From Corticibacter populi (GTDB lineage: Bacteria > Pseudomonadota > Gammaproteobacteria > Burkholderiales > Burkholderiaceae_C), in NCBI RefSeq assembly GCF_004217315.1, contig NZ_SGWR01000004.1, forward strand, positions 1 to 64,000: DNA of 64,000 nucleotides, read 5' to 3'. Both the position numbers and the translations under genes were made by a program. The notes beneath the pieces are model-generated. The model saw only the letters and a program-made list of their open reading frames with translations. It had not been told where the DNA came from and did no database searches. Shown in pieces: positions 38,803 to 47,640 of the stretch; position 1 is the stretch's first letter, and every line of letters starts with the position of its first letter.

Positions 38803-40014
38803 TCAGAACCTCATGCCGCCGGGGCCGCTGGGTTGGCGTGGCGCGCGCGCCGCCGACGTGCCGCCGGCATCGGCCACCACCACGCGATCACCCTCTTCGA
38901 GACCGCTGATGACCTGGGCGCTGATATTGTTGTTCAGCCCGATCTGGACGCGGCGCGGCTGCGCCTGCCCGTCGGTGTCGACCACCCGCACCATGTAATC
39001 GCCATCCGGCCCGCGGCGACCCAGGGCGGCGGCGGGAATGACCAGCACATCCTCGACCGAGTTCTGCACGATGTAGACCTGCGCGGTCATCGAGATGCGC
39101 AGCTCATGGTCGGGATTGGGCACGTCGAAGAGCCCGTTGTAGTAGATCGCGCTGGAGGTGCTGGAGGTCGAGGAGCTGGTGCTGCTGGTGCTGCTGCTGG
39201 AGATCGATTCGGGCGCCGGCTCGATCGAGCGCAGCGTGGCGTTGTAGCGCTTCTCGGGCTCGCCCAGGATGGTGAAGTACACCGCCTGGCCGGGCTTGAC
39301 CTTGGTGACGTCCGCCTCGGAGATTTCCGCCTTGATGGTCATGGTGTCGAGTTGCGCCAGGATGATGATGGTCGGCGTCGATTGGTTGGCGTTGACGGTC
39401 TGACCTTCCTTGGTGACCACGGCCACCACCTGTCCGTCCATCGGGGCGACGATGCGGGTGTAGCCCAGGTTGACCTTGGCCGTATCCACCGCGATCTCCT
39501 GCTGTGACACCTGGGCCTGCTGCGCCTGCACACTCGCCTGCGCCACCTTGTAGGCCGCCTCGGCGGATTCGAAGTCGGCACGCGCGCCGGCATCGGCGGC
39601 CAGCAGCTGCTTTTGCCGCTCATAGCTCAGCTTTGCCTGCGCTAGGTTGGCCTGCTGCGATTGCAGCTGTGCGCGCGCCGTCGCCAGAGCGGCCTCGGCA
39701 TTGCGCCGGGTGTTCTCCAGCGTGCGTGCATCGATCTCGGCAATCAGGTCGCCCGCCTTGACGTCCTGTCCAAGCTCCACGGCCAGTCGTGTCACTTGGC
39801 CTGATACCTGCGCGCCCACGCTGACCTGCTGGAACGCCTCGAGCTTGCCTGAGGCCAGCACGGTCTGCTCGATGTTGCCTCGCGTGACGGCGGCACTGGC
39901 GTATCGCGGCGCCTGGGGCGTCGTGAACCAGCGTTGCTTGGCGAAGTAGGCGGCCGCGGCCAGCACCAGCAGGGCCAGCACCCAGAAAACCGTCGTTTTG
40001 CTTTTCTTGGACAT
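38803..40014 (-). CDS. macA: Membrane-fusion protein MacA
   Basis: The 403-residue periplasmic adaptor of the MacAB system. N-terminal anchor helix (about 7-24), lipoyl halves around a long coiled coil (residues about 85-160), beta-barrel and membrane-proximal domains. A Ser/Thr-only stretch (about 276-292, then AIYYNGLFDV) sits between the barrel and distal domain, as in related MacA proteins. It is two bases ahead of macB. Confidence 0.93.
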   Translation of the reverse strand: MSKKSKTTVFWVLALLVLAAAAYFAKQRWFTTPQAPRYASAAVTRGNIEQTVLASGKLEAFQQVSVGAQVSGQVTRLAVELGQDVKAGDLIAEIDARTLENTRRNAEAALATARAQLQSQQANLAQAKLSYERQKQLLAADAGARADFESAEAAYKVAQASVQAQQAQVSQQEIAVDTAKVNLGYTRIVAPMDGQVVAVVTKEGQTVNANQSTPTIIILAQLDTMTIKAEISEADVTKVKPGQAVYFTILGEPEKRYNATLRSIEPAPESISSSSTSSTSSSTSSTSSAIYYNGLFDVPNPDHELRISMTAQVYIVQNSVEDVLVIPAAALGRRGPDGDYMVRVVDTDGQAQPRRVQIGLNNNISAQVISGLEEGDRVVVADAGGTSAARAPRQPSGPGGMRF

Positions 40015-40462
40015 GGTGGATCGGGAAGAGGATGGAATCGTCGTTCGCGGATGGACAGAGGAGGAGCAAGGTGGCGGTGACTACTGGTTCAAAGCCTCTC
40101 CATGCCCGGTTTCGGCGCCTGCAGGTGATCTTTGGGCATGACCGCCGCCAAAGATCGTGGCTGCCGGGGAAAAGATCGTAACCTGCGCCTTACAAGCTCG
40201 AGGCCAGATTGTTGCGCGGCTGCCTGCAGCCTGGCGTGGCGCAGGGGTAAAAGCTTTGTAAAGCCAATGTTGCCGGAGGCCATGCATCACTGCCGGACAT
40301 AAAAACATCCCCATGGGCATCTGCTTGGTGGAAAATCACTCTGTGGGCTGCGGCGGGCGACCGGCCATGGGATCCCGCCGCAGCCATCCTTGCATGGCTG
40401 GCCGGCGTGATGTGGCAACCAGGCCGCAACACGGCCCCGGCGCAATTTCCAGGAGGTTTGCG
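40015..40462. other. Divergent control region between macA and uspA
   Basis: About 448 bases with no convincing gene. It should hold the minus-strand macAB promoter and the plus-strand uspA promoter. AAAGATCGT occurs twice (around 40149-40158 and 40171-40179) and faces AGGTGATCTTT (40123-40133), giving an imperfect palindrome that could be an operator. A 12-bp perfect inverted repeat lies at 40346-40385. AGGAGG precedes uspA. Confidence 0.5.
40346..40385. repeat. 12-bp perfect inverted repeat in the uspA leader
   Basis: GGCTGCGGCGGG (40346-40357) and CCCGCCGCAGCC (40374-40385) flank a 16-base loop, about 80 bases before the uspA start. No T-run follows. If transcribed it would form a strong leader hairpin. 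Confidence 0.6.
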
Positions 40463-40939
40463 ATGTCGCTGTATCAACACATCATGGTGCCCATCGACGG
40501 TTCCGAAACATCCCTGCATGCCATCGAGCATGCCAAGGCCATTGGCAAGGCGTTTGGCGGATCGGTGCTGGTGCTGTATGTCATCGATCCCTATCCCTTC
40601 ACCGGGATCGGCACCGACCTGGCCTATGGCCAGGCGCAGTACGTGGCCGAGACCAGCGAACAGGCTCGCGATGCGCTGGCGCGTGCGCGGCAGGAACTGG
40701 AGCAGGCCGGCCTGCAGGTCGAGACCCTATCGCTGGAAGGCTCCATCGTGCAGAACACCATCTCGCAGGTGGTGCAGGAGCGCGGCATCGACCTGGTGGT
40801 GATGGCCTCGCATGGCCGCTCCGGGCTGGAAAAATTCCTGCTCGGCAGCACCACCGACCGCGTGCTTGGCTCCGTACAGGTGCCGGTGCTGGTGGTGCGC
40901 CGGCCAGACGATGCGGCATCGGCGGACAAGACCGATTGA
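40463..40939 (+). CDS. Universal stress protein UspA family
   Basis: A 158-residue single-domain protein. N-terminal IMVPIDGSETSLHAIEHA and the ATP-binding motif GRSGLEKFLLGSTTDRVL (G-xx-G-(9x)-G-S/T) are complete, so it should bind ATP. The start at 40463 has AGGAGG seven bases upstream. It stands alone, convergent with the DUF808 gene. Confidence 0.92.
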   Translation: MSLYQHIMVPIDGSETSLHAIEHAKAIGKAFGGSVLVLYVIDPYPFTGIGTDLAYGQAQYVAETSEQARDALARARQELEQAGLQVETLSLEGSIVQNTISQVVQERGIDLVVMASHGRSGLEKFLLGSTTDRVLGSVQVPVLVVRRPDDAASADKTD

Positions 40940-40962
40940 TGGCGGCGCGGCGCTCTATGGCT

Positions 40963-41904
40963 CTATGACGCCCGCGACGGGCCGCGCAGGCGCTTGAGCG
41001 CCGCCAGCACCCCCACGATGCACAGGCCCAGCGCCAGGCCCACCAGCGCGTTGCCGAGGTTGTTGACGAAGAAGTTGCCGGCATTGCCAGTCAGGCTGGC
41101 GGCCAGGTCCTGCAGCCCGTGGTGCAGGCTGGCGACGCCATGCACGATGATGCCGCCGCCCACCAGGAACATGGCGGCCGTGCCCAGCACCGACAAAGCC
41201 TTCATCAGCCATGGCGCCAGGGCGAGAATGGCGCGGCCACTCGCCCGCGCGGCTGCGCTGGCGCGCTGCGTCAGCCACAGGCCCAGGTCATCGAGCTTGA
41301 CGATGCCTGCCACTAGGCCGTAGACGAATACCGTCATGGCCAGTGCGACGATGCCAAGCACCACCGCCTGGCGGGTCAGGTCATGGCCCTCGACGACGCC
41401 CAGCGTGATGGCGATGATCTCCGCCGAGAGGATGAAATCGGTACGGATGGCACCACGCACCTTGGTTTTCTCGTCGGTCGGCGCCTGCGGCTCGGCATGC
41501 CCGGCATGGTCCTGGTGCAGCAGCTTGTGCAGGATCTTCTCGGCCCCCTCATAGCAGAGGAAAGCGCCGCCGAGCATCAGCAGCGGCGTGATGGCCTGCG
41601 GCAGCAAGGCGCTGATGAGCAGCGCCAGTGGTACCAGCACCAGCTTGTTGACCAGCGAGCCCTTGGCGACGGCCCAGACCACGGGAATCTCCCGCTGTGC
41701 CGAGACGCCAGTGACCTGCTGGGCGTTGAGGGCCAGGTCGTCACCGAGCACGCCGGCGGTCTTCTGCGCCGCCACCTTGCTGAGCACGGCCACATCGTCG
41801 GCCATGGCCGCGCTCTTTCTCGCGGCCATCTTGGACATCACCGCCACGTCGTCGAGGATGGTGGCAATGTCGTCGAGCAACATCAACAGACCGGCTGCAG
41901 CCAT
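40963..41904 (-). CDS. DUF808 family membrane protein (YedI-like)
   Basis: A 313-residue protein with a soluble N-terminal segment (AAGLLMLLDDIATILDDVAVMSKMAARKSAA) and several membrane helices after residue 85. The repeated ...DDVAVLSKVAAQKTAGVLGDD and SAEIIAITLGVVEG are DUF808 traits. Function is unknown. Confidence 0.9.
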   Translation of the reverse strand: MAAAGLLMLLDDIATILDDVAVMSKMAARKSAAMADDVAVLSKVAAQKTAGVLGDDLALNAQQVTGVSAQREIPVVWAVAKGSLVNKLVLVPLALLISALLPQAITPLLMLGGAFLCYEGAEKILHKLLHQDHAGHAEPQAPTDEKTKVRGAIRTDFILSAEIIAITLGVVEGHDLTRQAVVLGIVALAMTVFVYGLVAGIVKLDDLGLWLTQRASAAARASGRAILALAPWLMKALSVLGTAAMFLVGGGIIVHGVASLHHGLQDLAASLTGNAGNFFVNNLGNALVGLALGLCIVGVLAALKRLRGPSRAS

Positions 41905-41974
41905 GAATGGTTCTCCTTATCTGGGCGTCGCATCATAGTGCGAAAGCGGGCATGCCGCGACGGCAGATCCGCCC

Positions 41975-42325
41975 TCACACGCCCCAGACCACATCCTCTT
42001 CATTGGCAAGGGCGGTGCGCAGCAGTTGCAGCAGCGGGGCGCTGCGCTGGCGCAGGCTGATGGCTGGGCCGCGTTCGGCGCCGCCATCGGTGTCGGCCTC
42101 GGCGCGCGTGGCCGTGGCACCTTCGCTGGCGGCATCGGCGGCTGCTGCGGCCAGGGCGGCCTCTTCCCGGGCCACGGCCTGTTCCAGTGCGGCAATGGCC
42201 GCTGGCAACTGCGCGACGGTGACGATGCCCGGAGAGCCTTCCTTGCCGAGGATTTTCAGCAGACGCTTGGCGTCGCTGTCCAGGTACTGGATGGGGGCAC
42301 TCGAGCGGGCAGTGAATTTGAGCAT
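41975..42325 (-). CDS. DUF1840 domain protein
   Basis: A 116-residue protein starting MLKFTARSSAPIQYLDSDAK with DUF1840 features (KRLLKILGKEGSPGIVTVAQLPAAI). The middle is an Ala/Glu-rich helix, followed by RQRSAPLLQLLRTALANEEDVVWGV. The family is limited mainly to Betaproteobacteria and its function is unknown. It lies 70 bases upstream of the DUF808 gene. Confidence 0.85.
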   Translation of the reverse strand: MLKFTARSSAPIQYLDSDAKRLLKILGKEGSPGIVTVAQLPAAIAALEQAVAREEAALAAAAADAASEGATATRAEADTDGGAERGPAISLRQRSAPLLQLLRTALANEEDVVWGV

Positions 42326-42664
42326 GGCAGCTTCTCCTCGGCAGAACCGTTGCGGGCAGGGTTCACAAATGGTTGCAGAGCCTGCCCGGCTTTGACCCTA
42401 TCATCCATGTAACAATCCGCCGGCTCCGGGCCCCGTCCGGCGGGTTGGCGACGGGTCATCACCGACAGGCGCGATTGTCGCTGCTGTCCGGGGCCTTGTC
42501 GAATGAAGCATTGGAATGGCCCGGGTGCCGGCGGCAGTGACCACTGCCGCCGGCACCCGGGCACGTCCGATCCCAGGACCCTGAATACAAGAATACCAAG
42601 CGCCCAGGCATGGCCTGCACGGAACCTCTGTCTTCCCGTTGCCCATGTGGCGCGTTGCCCGATC
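42326..42664. other. Divergent gap before the GT2-GtrA gene, with a large palindrome
   Basis: About 339 bases with no gene. It holds CCGCCGG/CCGGCGG (near 42417-42440) and a 44-bp near-perfect palindrome at 42519-42562. It must contain the promoters of the DUF1840 gene (minus) and the glycosyltransferase gene (plus), but I see no clear -10/-35 pair. Confidence 0.5.
42519..42562. repeat. Perfect 21-bp inverted repeat with two-base centre
   Basis: The left arm at 42519-42539 (begins GCCCGGGTGCCGG) is mirrored exactly at 42542-42562 (ends CCGGCACCCGGGC) around the two bases AC. The neighbouring genes are divergent, so it is not at a transcript end, and no T-run follows. It may be a dispersed palindromic element or a leader structure of the glycosyltransferase gene. 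Confidence 0.85.
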
Positions 42665-43717
42665 ATGCTGCCAGATCTGAACGCCTGCTGCCTCATCATT
42701 CCCGCCTACAACCCCGGTGACGGCTTGGTTGCGCTGGTGGGGGAGTTGCGCGCCCGGGGCTTTGCCCATCTGGTGGTGATCAACGATGGCTCGGCCGCGG
42801 AGTGCGCACCGGTGTTCGACGCCATTCGTGGCGATGTCGAACTGCTCGAGCATGCGCACAACCAGGGCAAGGGTGCGGCCCTCAAGACCGCGTTCGGCGC
42901 CGTGCTGCACCGGGGTTTTCGCTATGTCATCACGCTCGATGCCGATGGCCAGCACCTGCCTTTTGACGTCCAGGTGCTGGCGCAGCAGGCACTGGCCTGC
43001 GACGATGGCGCCGTGCTGCTGGGTGCGCGCAGCTTCCGCGCGGACGCGCCGCTGCGCAGCCGCATTGGCAACGAGCTGACGCGCTGGGTCTTCGGCAAGC
43101 TCTCGGGGCGTCACATCTCCGACACGCAGACCGGCCTGCGTCTGCTGCCGGCCAGCCTGCTGCCGGCGCTGCTGCGCCTGCAGGGCGAGCGCTACGAGTA
43201 CGAGATGAACATGCTGGCCTATCTGGTCAAGCATCGCGTGCCGGTGCGCGAGGTGCCGATTGCCACCGTCTACATCGATGGCAACGAAAGCTCGCATTTC
43301 AGCCCGGTGATCGACTCGATCCGCATCTACTGGGTGCTGCTCAAGGACCTGCTGGTCGCCGGCACCTCGTTCGTGCTGGATCTGGCCTTGTTCGCGGCGC
43401 TGCTCCATGCCACCGGCAACATCTTCGTCGCGGTGGTGGTGGCGCGGCTGCTTTCGGCCGTCTACAACTTTGCCGGCAACCGCTTCTTCGTGTTCCGCGG
43501 CCGCCACGCCCATGCGTTGCTGCCGCAGTTCGCCGGTTATGCGGCGCTGGCGGTGCTCCTGATGCTGAGCTCGGCCACGCTGGTCGAATTCGTGGTGGAG
43601 ACCTGGCGCACCCAGCCGGTGGTAACCAAGGCGGCGGTCGACGGGCTGCTCTACGCGGCCTCGTTCCTGATCCGCAAGGCCTGGTTGTTCCGCGTGCGCG
43701 AAGACGAGCGAGAATAA
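42665..43717 (+). CDS. GT2 glycosyltransferase fused to a GtrA domain
   Basis: A 350-residue two-domain protein. Residues 1-230 form a GT-A glycosyltransferase related to dolichol/polyprenyl-phosphate mannose synthases (CLIIPAYNPGDGLVALV, VVINDGSA, ITLDADGQHLP as the metal-binding DxD, SDTQTGLRLLP). Residues about 235-345 form a four-helix GtrA domain. GtrA usually flips a lipid-linked sugar; here both steps are on one chain. No Shine-Dalgarno is clear before 42665. Confidence 0.87.
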   Translation: MLPDLNACCLIIPAYNPGDGLVALVGELRARGFAHLVVINDGSAAECAPVFDAIRGDVELLEHAHNQGKGAALKTAFGAVLHRGFRYVITLDADGQHLPFDVQVLAQQALACDDGAVLLGARSFRADAPLRSRIGNELTRWVFGKLSGRHISDTQTGLRLLPASLLPALLRLQGERYEYEMNMLAYLVKHRVPVREVPIATVYIDGNESSHFSPVIDSIRIYWVLLKDLLVAGTSFVLDLALFAALLHATGNIFVAVVVARLLSAVYNFAGNRFFVFRGRHAHALLPQFAGYAALAVLLMLSSATLVEFVVETWRTQPVVTKAAVDGLLYAASFLIRKAWLFRVREDERE

Positions 43718-43759
43718 GGCTTTTCGGACCCGCTTCCCAAGGGTCTGCGAGGGCATTTC

Positions 43760-45142
43760 TTGGCACGCGACAAAAGTCTTTTCACCTGCTCCAACTGCGG
43801 CGCCACCAGTCCGCGCTGGTTGGGCAAATGCCCGGCCTGCGAGGCTTGGAACACGCTGGTCGAGACCGCTCCGGCGGCCGTGCCCGGCGAGAGCAGGAAC
43901 CGGCTCAGCGCCAACCATTACGCCGGGCTGGCGGCGGCGCAGCCGGTCATGCCGCTGGCGCACATCGAGGCCACCGAGGTGGCCCGCACGCCCAGCGGTC
44001 TGCAGGAGCTCGACCGGGTGCTCGGCGGCGGCGTGGTAGAGGGCTCAGTGGTGCTGATCGGCGGCGACCCGGGCATCGGCAAGTCCACACTGCTGCTGCA
44101 GTTGCTCGACCGCCTGCAGCGCCAGGGCCTGCCCACGCTCTACGTCAGCGGCGAAGAAAGTGGCGCCCAGGTGGCGATGCGCGCGCGCCGACTGGGCCTG
44201 CCCGACAGCCTGGTGCCCATCCTCACCGAGATCCAGCTTGAGAAAATCCTGGCCTCCGTCGAGGCCGCGCAGCCGGCCGTGGCGGTGATCGATTCGATCC
44301 AGACGCTGTACTCGGACCAGCTTAGCTCGGCGCCCGGTTCGGTCGCGCAGGTGCGTGAATGCGCGGCGCACCTCACGCGCCTGGCCAAGGCCACCGGCAT
44401 CGCCATCGTGCTGGTCGGGCATGTCACCAAGGAGGGCCAGCTGGCCGGCCCGCGCGTGCTCGAGCACATGGTCGACAGCGTCCTGTATTTCGAGGGCGAC
44501 ACGCACAGCAGCTTCCGGCTGGTGCGCGCCATCAAGAACCGTTTTGGCGCCGTCAACGAGATCGGCGTGTTCGCCATGACCGAAACGGGCCTTAAGGGCG
44601 TTTCCAATCCCAGCGCGATTTTTCTCAGCCAGCACAGCGAGGCGGTGCCGGGCAGCTGCGTGCTGGTGACGTTGGAGGGTTCGCGGCCGCTGCTGGTGGA
44701 AATCCAGGCACTGGTCGATGGCGGTGGGCCCAGTCCGCGGCGTCTCTCGGTGGGCCTGGAGCGCGACCGCCTGGCCATGCTGCTGGCGGTGCTACACCGC
44801 CATGCCGGCGTGGCCAGCTACGACCAGGATGTGTTCATCAACGCAGTCGGCGGGGTGCGCATCAACGAACCGGCGGCCGATCTGGCGATTCTGATGGCGA
44901 TCCAGTCCTCGCTGCGCAACCAGGCTCTGCCCAAGGGTTTCATCGCCTTTGGCGAGGTGGGGCTGGCCGGCGAGGTGCGGCCGGCCGCGCGCGGCCAGGA
45001 GCGGCTGCGCGAGGCGGCCAAGCTGGGCTTCACTGTGGCGGTGGTGCCCAAGGCCAATATGCCGAAGAAGCCGATCGCCGGCCTTACCGTCCACCCGGTC
45101 GAGCGCATCGAGGAGGCGCTGGCGCTGGTGCGCGGCCTGTGA
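43760..45142 (+). CDS. radA: DNA repair ATPase RadA (Sms)
   Basis: A 460-residue branch-migration helicase in recombination. N-terminal C4 zinc finger (CSNCGATSPRWLGKCPACEAW, residues about 10-30), RecA-like core with Walker A GDPGIGKST, the RadA motif KNRFGAVNEIG, and a C-terminal Lon-protease-like domain (about 290-455). The start is TTG at 43760, with GAGGG about eight bases upstream; no ATG or GTG nearby gives a better fit. Confidence 0.95.
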   Translation: MARDKSLFTCSNCGATSPRWLGKCPACEAWNTLVETAPAAVPGESRNRLSANHYAGLAAAQPVMPLAHIEATEVARTPSGLQELDRVLGGGVVEGSVVLIGGDPGIGKSTLLLQLLDRLQRQGLPTLYVSGEESGAQVAMRARRLGLPDSLVPILTEIQLEKILASVEAAQPAVAVIDSIQTLYSDQLSSAPGSVAQVRECAAHLTRLAKATGIAIVLVGHVTKEGQLAGPRVLEHMVDSVLYFEGDTHSSFRLVRAIKNRFGAVNEIGVFAMTETGLKGVSNPSAIFLSQHSEAVPGSCVLVTLEGSRPLLVEIQALVDGGGPSPRRLSVGLERDRLAMLLAVLHRHAGVASYDQDVFINAVGGVRINEPAADLAILMAIQSSLRNQALPKGFIAFGEVGLAGEVRPAARGQERLREAAKLGFTVAVVPKANMPKKPIAGLTVHPVERIEEALALVRGL

Positions 45143-45179
45143 CGACCGGGGGGCGCCCGGCCGGGCCCGGGATCCTTGT

Positions 45180-46349
45180 TTACGCCTGCGTCAGGTGCAG
45201 CGCCAGGGCGCGCCGGAAGGGCTGCACCGTATTGGCCAGGCGCAGGGCGCCATCGCGCAGCAGGCGTGGCACGGAGCGGTCGTCGGTGTAGAGCTGCGCG
45301 ATGCCGTTGGTGGCCTGGTAAAGCGGCCAGGTTGCCAGGCGGTGCTGCCGCTCATAGGCCTGCAGATGGCGCGGGTCGGCCACGTCGTGGTGGCGGCGCT
45401 TGGCCAGCCAAAGCTGGCGCGCCAGCCTCTCCTGGCTTTGCAGACCGAAGTTGAAGCCGTGTGCGGTGATGGGATGCATGCCCACGGCGGCATCGCCGAT
45501 GAGCGCGTAGCGCGGCGCCACGAAGCGGCGCGCATACGCGCCCACCAGTGGGTAGCTGTGCGGCGTGCCTTCCTTTTGCATGGCGCCCAGGCGGTGCGCG
45601 AAGCGCCGCGTGATGTTGGCGGAGAGGGCCGCATCGTCCAGTGCCAGCAGTTCCTGCATCTCGTGCGGCGGCAGCGTCAGCACCACGTTCGAGCGCTCGC
45701 CATTGAGCGGCAGCAGTGCCAGCGTCTGGCCGACGTCGAACCACTGCCAGCTGATGTGGTGGTGCGGTGCCTCGTGCGCGAAGCGGCACACCAGCATGGT
45801 GCGGCCGAAGTCATGCATGTCGGCGCTGATGCCCATCATGCGGCGGGTCTCGGAGTAGCGGCTGTCGGCGGCGACCACCAGCCGGGCTTGCACCGCCTCG
45901 CCGTTGGCGAGTTGCAGCCGGTGCGAAGCGGTGCCGGTATGCACGCCGACCACGCTGGTGCTGCCCAGCAGTGCAACATGCGGGCTGGCCTGCACGGCAT
46001 CGAACAAGGCCTTGCGGATCAGATGGTTGGGCACGAAGTAGCCCAGCTCGGCCACGCCGATCAGCGTCGCGTCGATCTTCAACGCGTAACGCGAGGCGCC
46101 GTTGAAGATGTGCGCATCGCGCAGCTGCGAGATCTCGGCCGGGTCGATGTGCTGCCAGGCGCCCAGCTCCTCCAGGATGCGGCGCGAGGCGTGCGTGAGC
46201 GCGATCTCGCGGCCATCGAAGGCGGGTTCGGCCAGCGCATCGAGCGGCTGGCGGTCGATCAGCGCGATCGAGTGGCCGCTTCCCTGCATTGACTGGGCAA
46301 AGGCCAGGCCCACCGGGCCGGCTCCGACGATGGCGATATCGACTTGCAT
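45180..46349 (-). CDS. ubiM: FAD-dependent ubiquinone-biosynthesis hydroxylase, UbiM-like
   Basis: A 389-residue flavoprotein monooxygenase of the UbiH/F/I/M group. N-terminal FAD site IAIVGAGPVGLAFAQSM, the second motif around ARLVVAADSRYS and the third ALIGDAAVGMHPITAHGFNFGLQ. The segment FDGREIALTHASRRILEELG and the tail suggest UbiM, a hydroxylase active at several ring positions in Neisseria and some Betaproteobacteria. Start chosen at 46349; longer frames are non-homologous. UbiH or UbiF cannot be fully ruled out. Confidence 0.8.
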   Translation of the reverse strand: MQVDIAIVGAGPVGLAFAQSMQGSGHSIALIDRQPLDALAEPAFDGREIALTHASRRILEELGAWQHIDPAEISQLRDAHIFNGASRYALKIDATLIGVAELGYFVPNHLIRKALFDAVQASPHVALLGSTSVVGVHTGTASHRLQLANGEAVQARLVVAADSRYSETRRMMGISADMHDFGRTMLVCRFAHEAPHHHISWQWFDVGQTLALLPLNGERSNVVLTLPPHEMQELLALDDAALSANITRRFAHRLGAMQKEGTPHSYPLVGAYARRFVAPRYALIGDAAVGMHPITAHGFNFGLQSQERLARQLWLAKRRHHDVADPRHLQAYERQHRLATWPLYQATNGIAQLYTDDRSVPRLLRDGALRLANTVQPFRRALALHLTQA

Positions 46350-46476
46350 GCTGCTGCCTCCTGGCGCGGTGTGGGCGGGACCGTAGGCGCCTTTGGGTGG
46401 GAATGGGCTCTGGGCGGGCCCCAAGCCATGCCGCCGATGATAGCGGCGCACGCCGCACCATGACCGTGCGGACAGC

Positions 46477-46512
46477 AAAAAGCCCTCTGGCCAAGGGTGG
46501 CAGAGGGCTTTT
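46477..46512 (-). terminator. Bidirectional-looking intrinsic terminator after aqpZ
   Basis: AAAAAGCCCTCTG (46477-46489) and CAGAGGGCTTTT (46501-46512) form a 12-bp stem with an 11-base loop. On the minus strand it ends in TTTTT, right after the aqpZ stop. It thus ends aqpZ and insulates ubiM. Confidence 0.9.
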
Positions 46513-46579
46513 GTTTGATGCCGGTCAAGCCGGTTGCGGCATGGCTGGCAGGCGGTGCGGTCCGGTTGCGTGTACTCGT

Positions 46580-47305
46580 TCACTCGTCCTCGGCGGTGGC
46601 CAGCAGGGCCTTGTAGATCACCGCGCCCAGCGCCGCCCCGATGATGGGTGCCACCCAGAACAGCCAGAGCTGGCCGAGTGCGGCGGTTTCGGCGAACAGC
46701 GCCACGCCGGTGCTGCGTGCGGGGTTGACCGAGGTGTTGGTCACCGGAATCGAGATCAGGTGGATCAGCGTCAGCGTCAGGCCGATGGCCAGGCCGGCGA
46801 ATCCGGCGGCGGCGCGGCGCGCGGTGGTGCCGAGGATGACGATCAGGAAGATGGCGGTGAGCACGATTTCGGTGACCAGCGCCGCCGTCAGGCTGTACTT
46901 GCCGGGCGAGAGATCGCCATAGCCGTTGCTGGCAAAGCCGCCGACGCTGGCGCCATTGCCGGTGGCAATCACATACAGCACGGCGCCGGCGGCCACGCCA
47001 CCGAGCACTTGCGCGATGATGTAGCCGGGCAGCTCGGCGTACGAGAAGCGCCCGCCGACGGCCAGACCCACCGAGACGGCCGGGTTGAAGTGGCCGCCCG
47101 AAATGGGGCCGAGCGCATAGGCGCCGGTGAGCACCGTCAGGCCGAAGGCCAGCGCGACCCCCAGGAAGCCGATGCCCAGGCCGGTGTCGGCGCCGTTGCT
47201 GAGGAATTTGGCTGCCAGCACTGCGCTGCCGCAGCCGCCCAGGACGAGCCAGAAGGTGCCGATGAATTCGGCTGCCAGTTTCTTGGAGGTGCTGTAAGTG
47301 GCCAT
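46580..47305 (-). CDS. aqpZ: Aquaporin Z
   Basis: A 241-residue water channel of the MIP family with six membrane helices. Both NPA boxes are present ([12 protein letters not shown] and [10 protein letters not shown]), along with the N-terminal [21 protein letters not shown]. The narrow-filter residues fit a water-selective AqpZ rather than a glycerol facilitator. The start at 47305 follows AGGAGCG. Confidence 0.94.
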   Translation of the reverse strand: MATYSTSKKLAAEFIGTFWLVLGGCGSAVLAAKFLSNGADTGLGIGFLGVALAFGLTVLTGAYALGPISGGHFNPAVSVGLAVGGRFSYAELPGYIIAQVLGGVAAGAVLYVIATGNGASVGGFASNGYGDLSPGKYSLTAALVTEIVLTAIFLIVILGTTARRAAAGFAGLAIGLTLTLIHLISIPVTNTSVNPARSTGVALFAETAALGQLWLFWVAPIIGAALGAVIYKALLATAEDE

Positions 47306-47336
47306 GGTGTGTCGCTCCTTGGTGTCAGATGGATGC

Positions 47337-47375
47337 CGGATGCAGAACGCGGATGCAGGACCCGGATGCACAATG
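47337..47375. repeat. Three tandem 13-bp repeats upstream of aqpZ
   Basis: CGGATGCAGAACG, CGGATGCAGGACC and CGGATGCACAATG follow one another without gaps (47337, 47350, 47363). The first eight bases CGGATGCA are identical in all three. They lie 32-70 bases before the aqpZ start and may be regulator sites or a variable tandem repeat. Confidence 0.8.
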
Positions 47376-47515
47376 ATGCGCAGCCGCCACCGGCGCAGCC
47401 TGTGGCCGTGGACGGCAGCGCATTGTGGGCCGGTGCGGCAGGCACGGAGCGGTGCTTCTGTGAACAATGATCAATAGCGGGCGCCCCGTCCGGCTTTTGC
47501 TGGCGATGGCCATGA

Positions 47516-47543
47516 CTTGAAAAAAGATCCCTCGACCGCATCT
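47516..47543 (+). promoter_or_regulatory. Candidate RpoH (sigma-32) promoter of htpG
   Basis: CTTGAA (47516-47521), a 14-base spacer, then CCGCATCT (47536-47543) resemble the heat-shock consensus CTTGAAA-N14-CCCATnT. It would start transcription near 47550, about 90 bases ahead of htpG. Confidence 0.6.
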
Positions 47544-47640
47544 GTGCGATTTGCGGCTGGGGTTGCCGAGACCTTTTCGAGCCCTTCACCGCCGTTTTCT
47601 CCGGTCACTTGACTGCTTGATTGTTGTTTGGACGAATCTC

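Larger units (their letters stand above)
47306..47640. other. Divergent control region between aqpZ and htpG
   Basis: About 335 bases without a gene. Near aqpZ lie three 13-bp tandem repeats (47337-47375). Near htpG a heat-shock-type promoter is seen at 47516-47543, with a 5' leader of about 90 bases. Confidence 0.55.

Noticed and set aside
39150-39210. Serine-rich low-complexity stretch in macA as an unstable repeat
   Set aside because: Related MacA proteins carry a similar Ser/Thr segment before AIYYNGLFDVPN; the repeat is not perfect enough to call a microsatellite.
43741-43765. Frameshift or truncation at the start of radA
   Set aside because: The absence of an ATG is explained by a TTG start with a good GAGGG ahead, and the zinc finger is complete.
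47337-47375. Possible CRISPR array
   Set aside because: Repeats are only 13 bp, directly abutting with no spacers, and no cas genes are present anywhere in the window.
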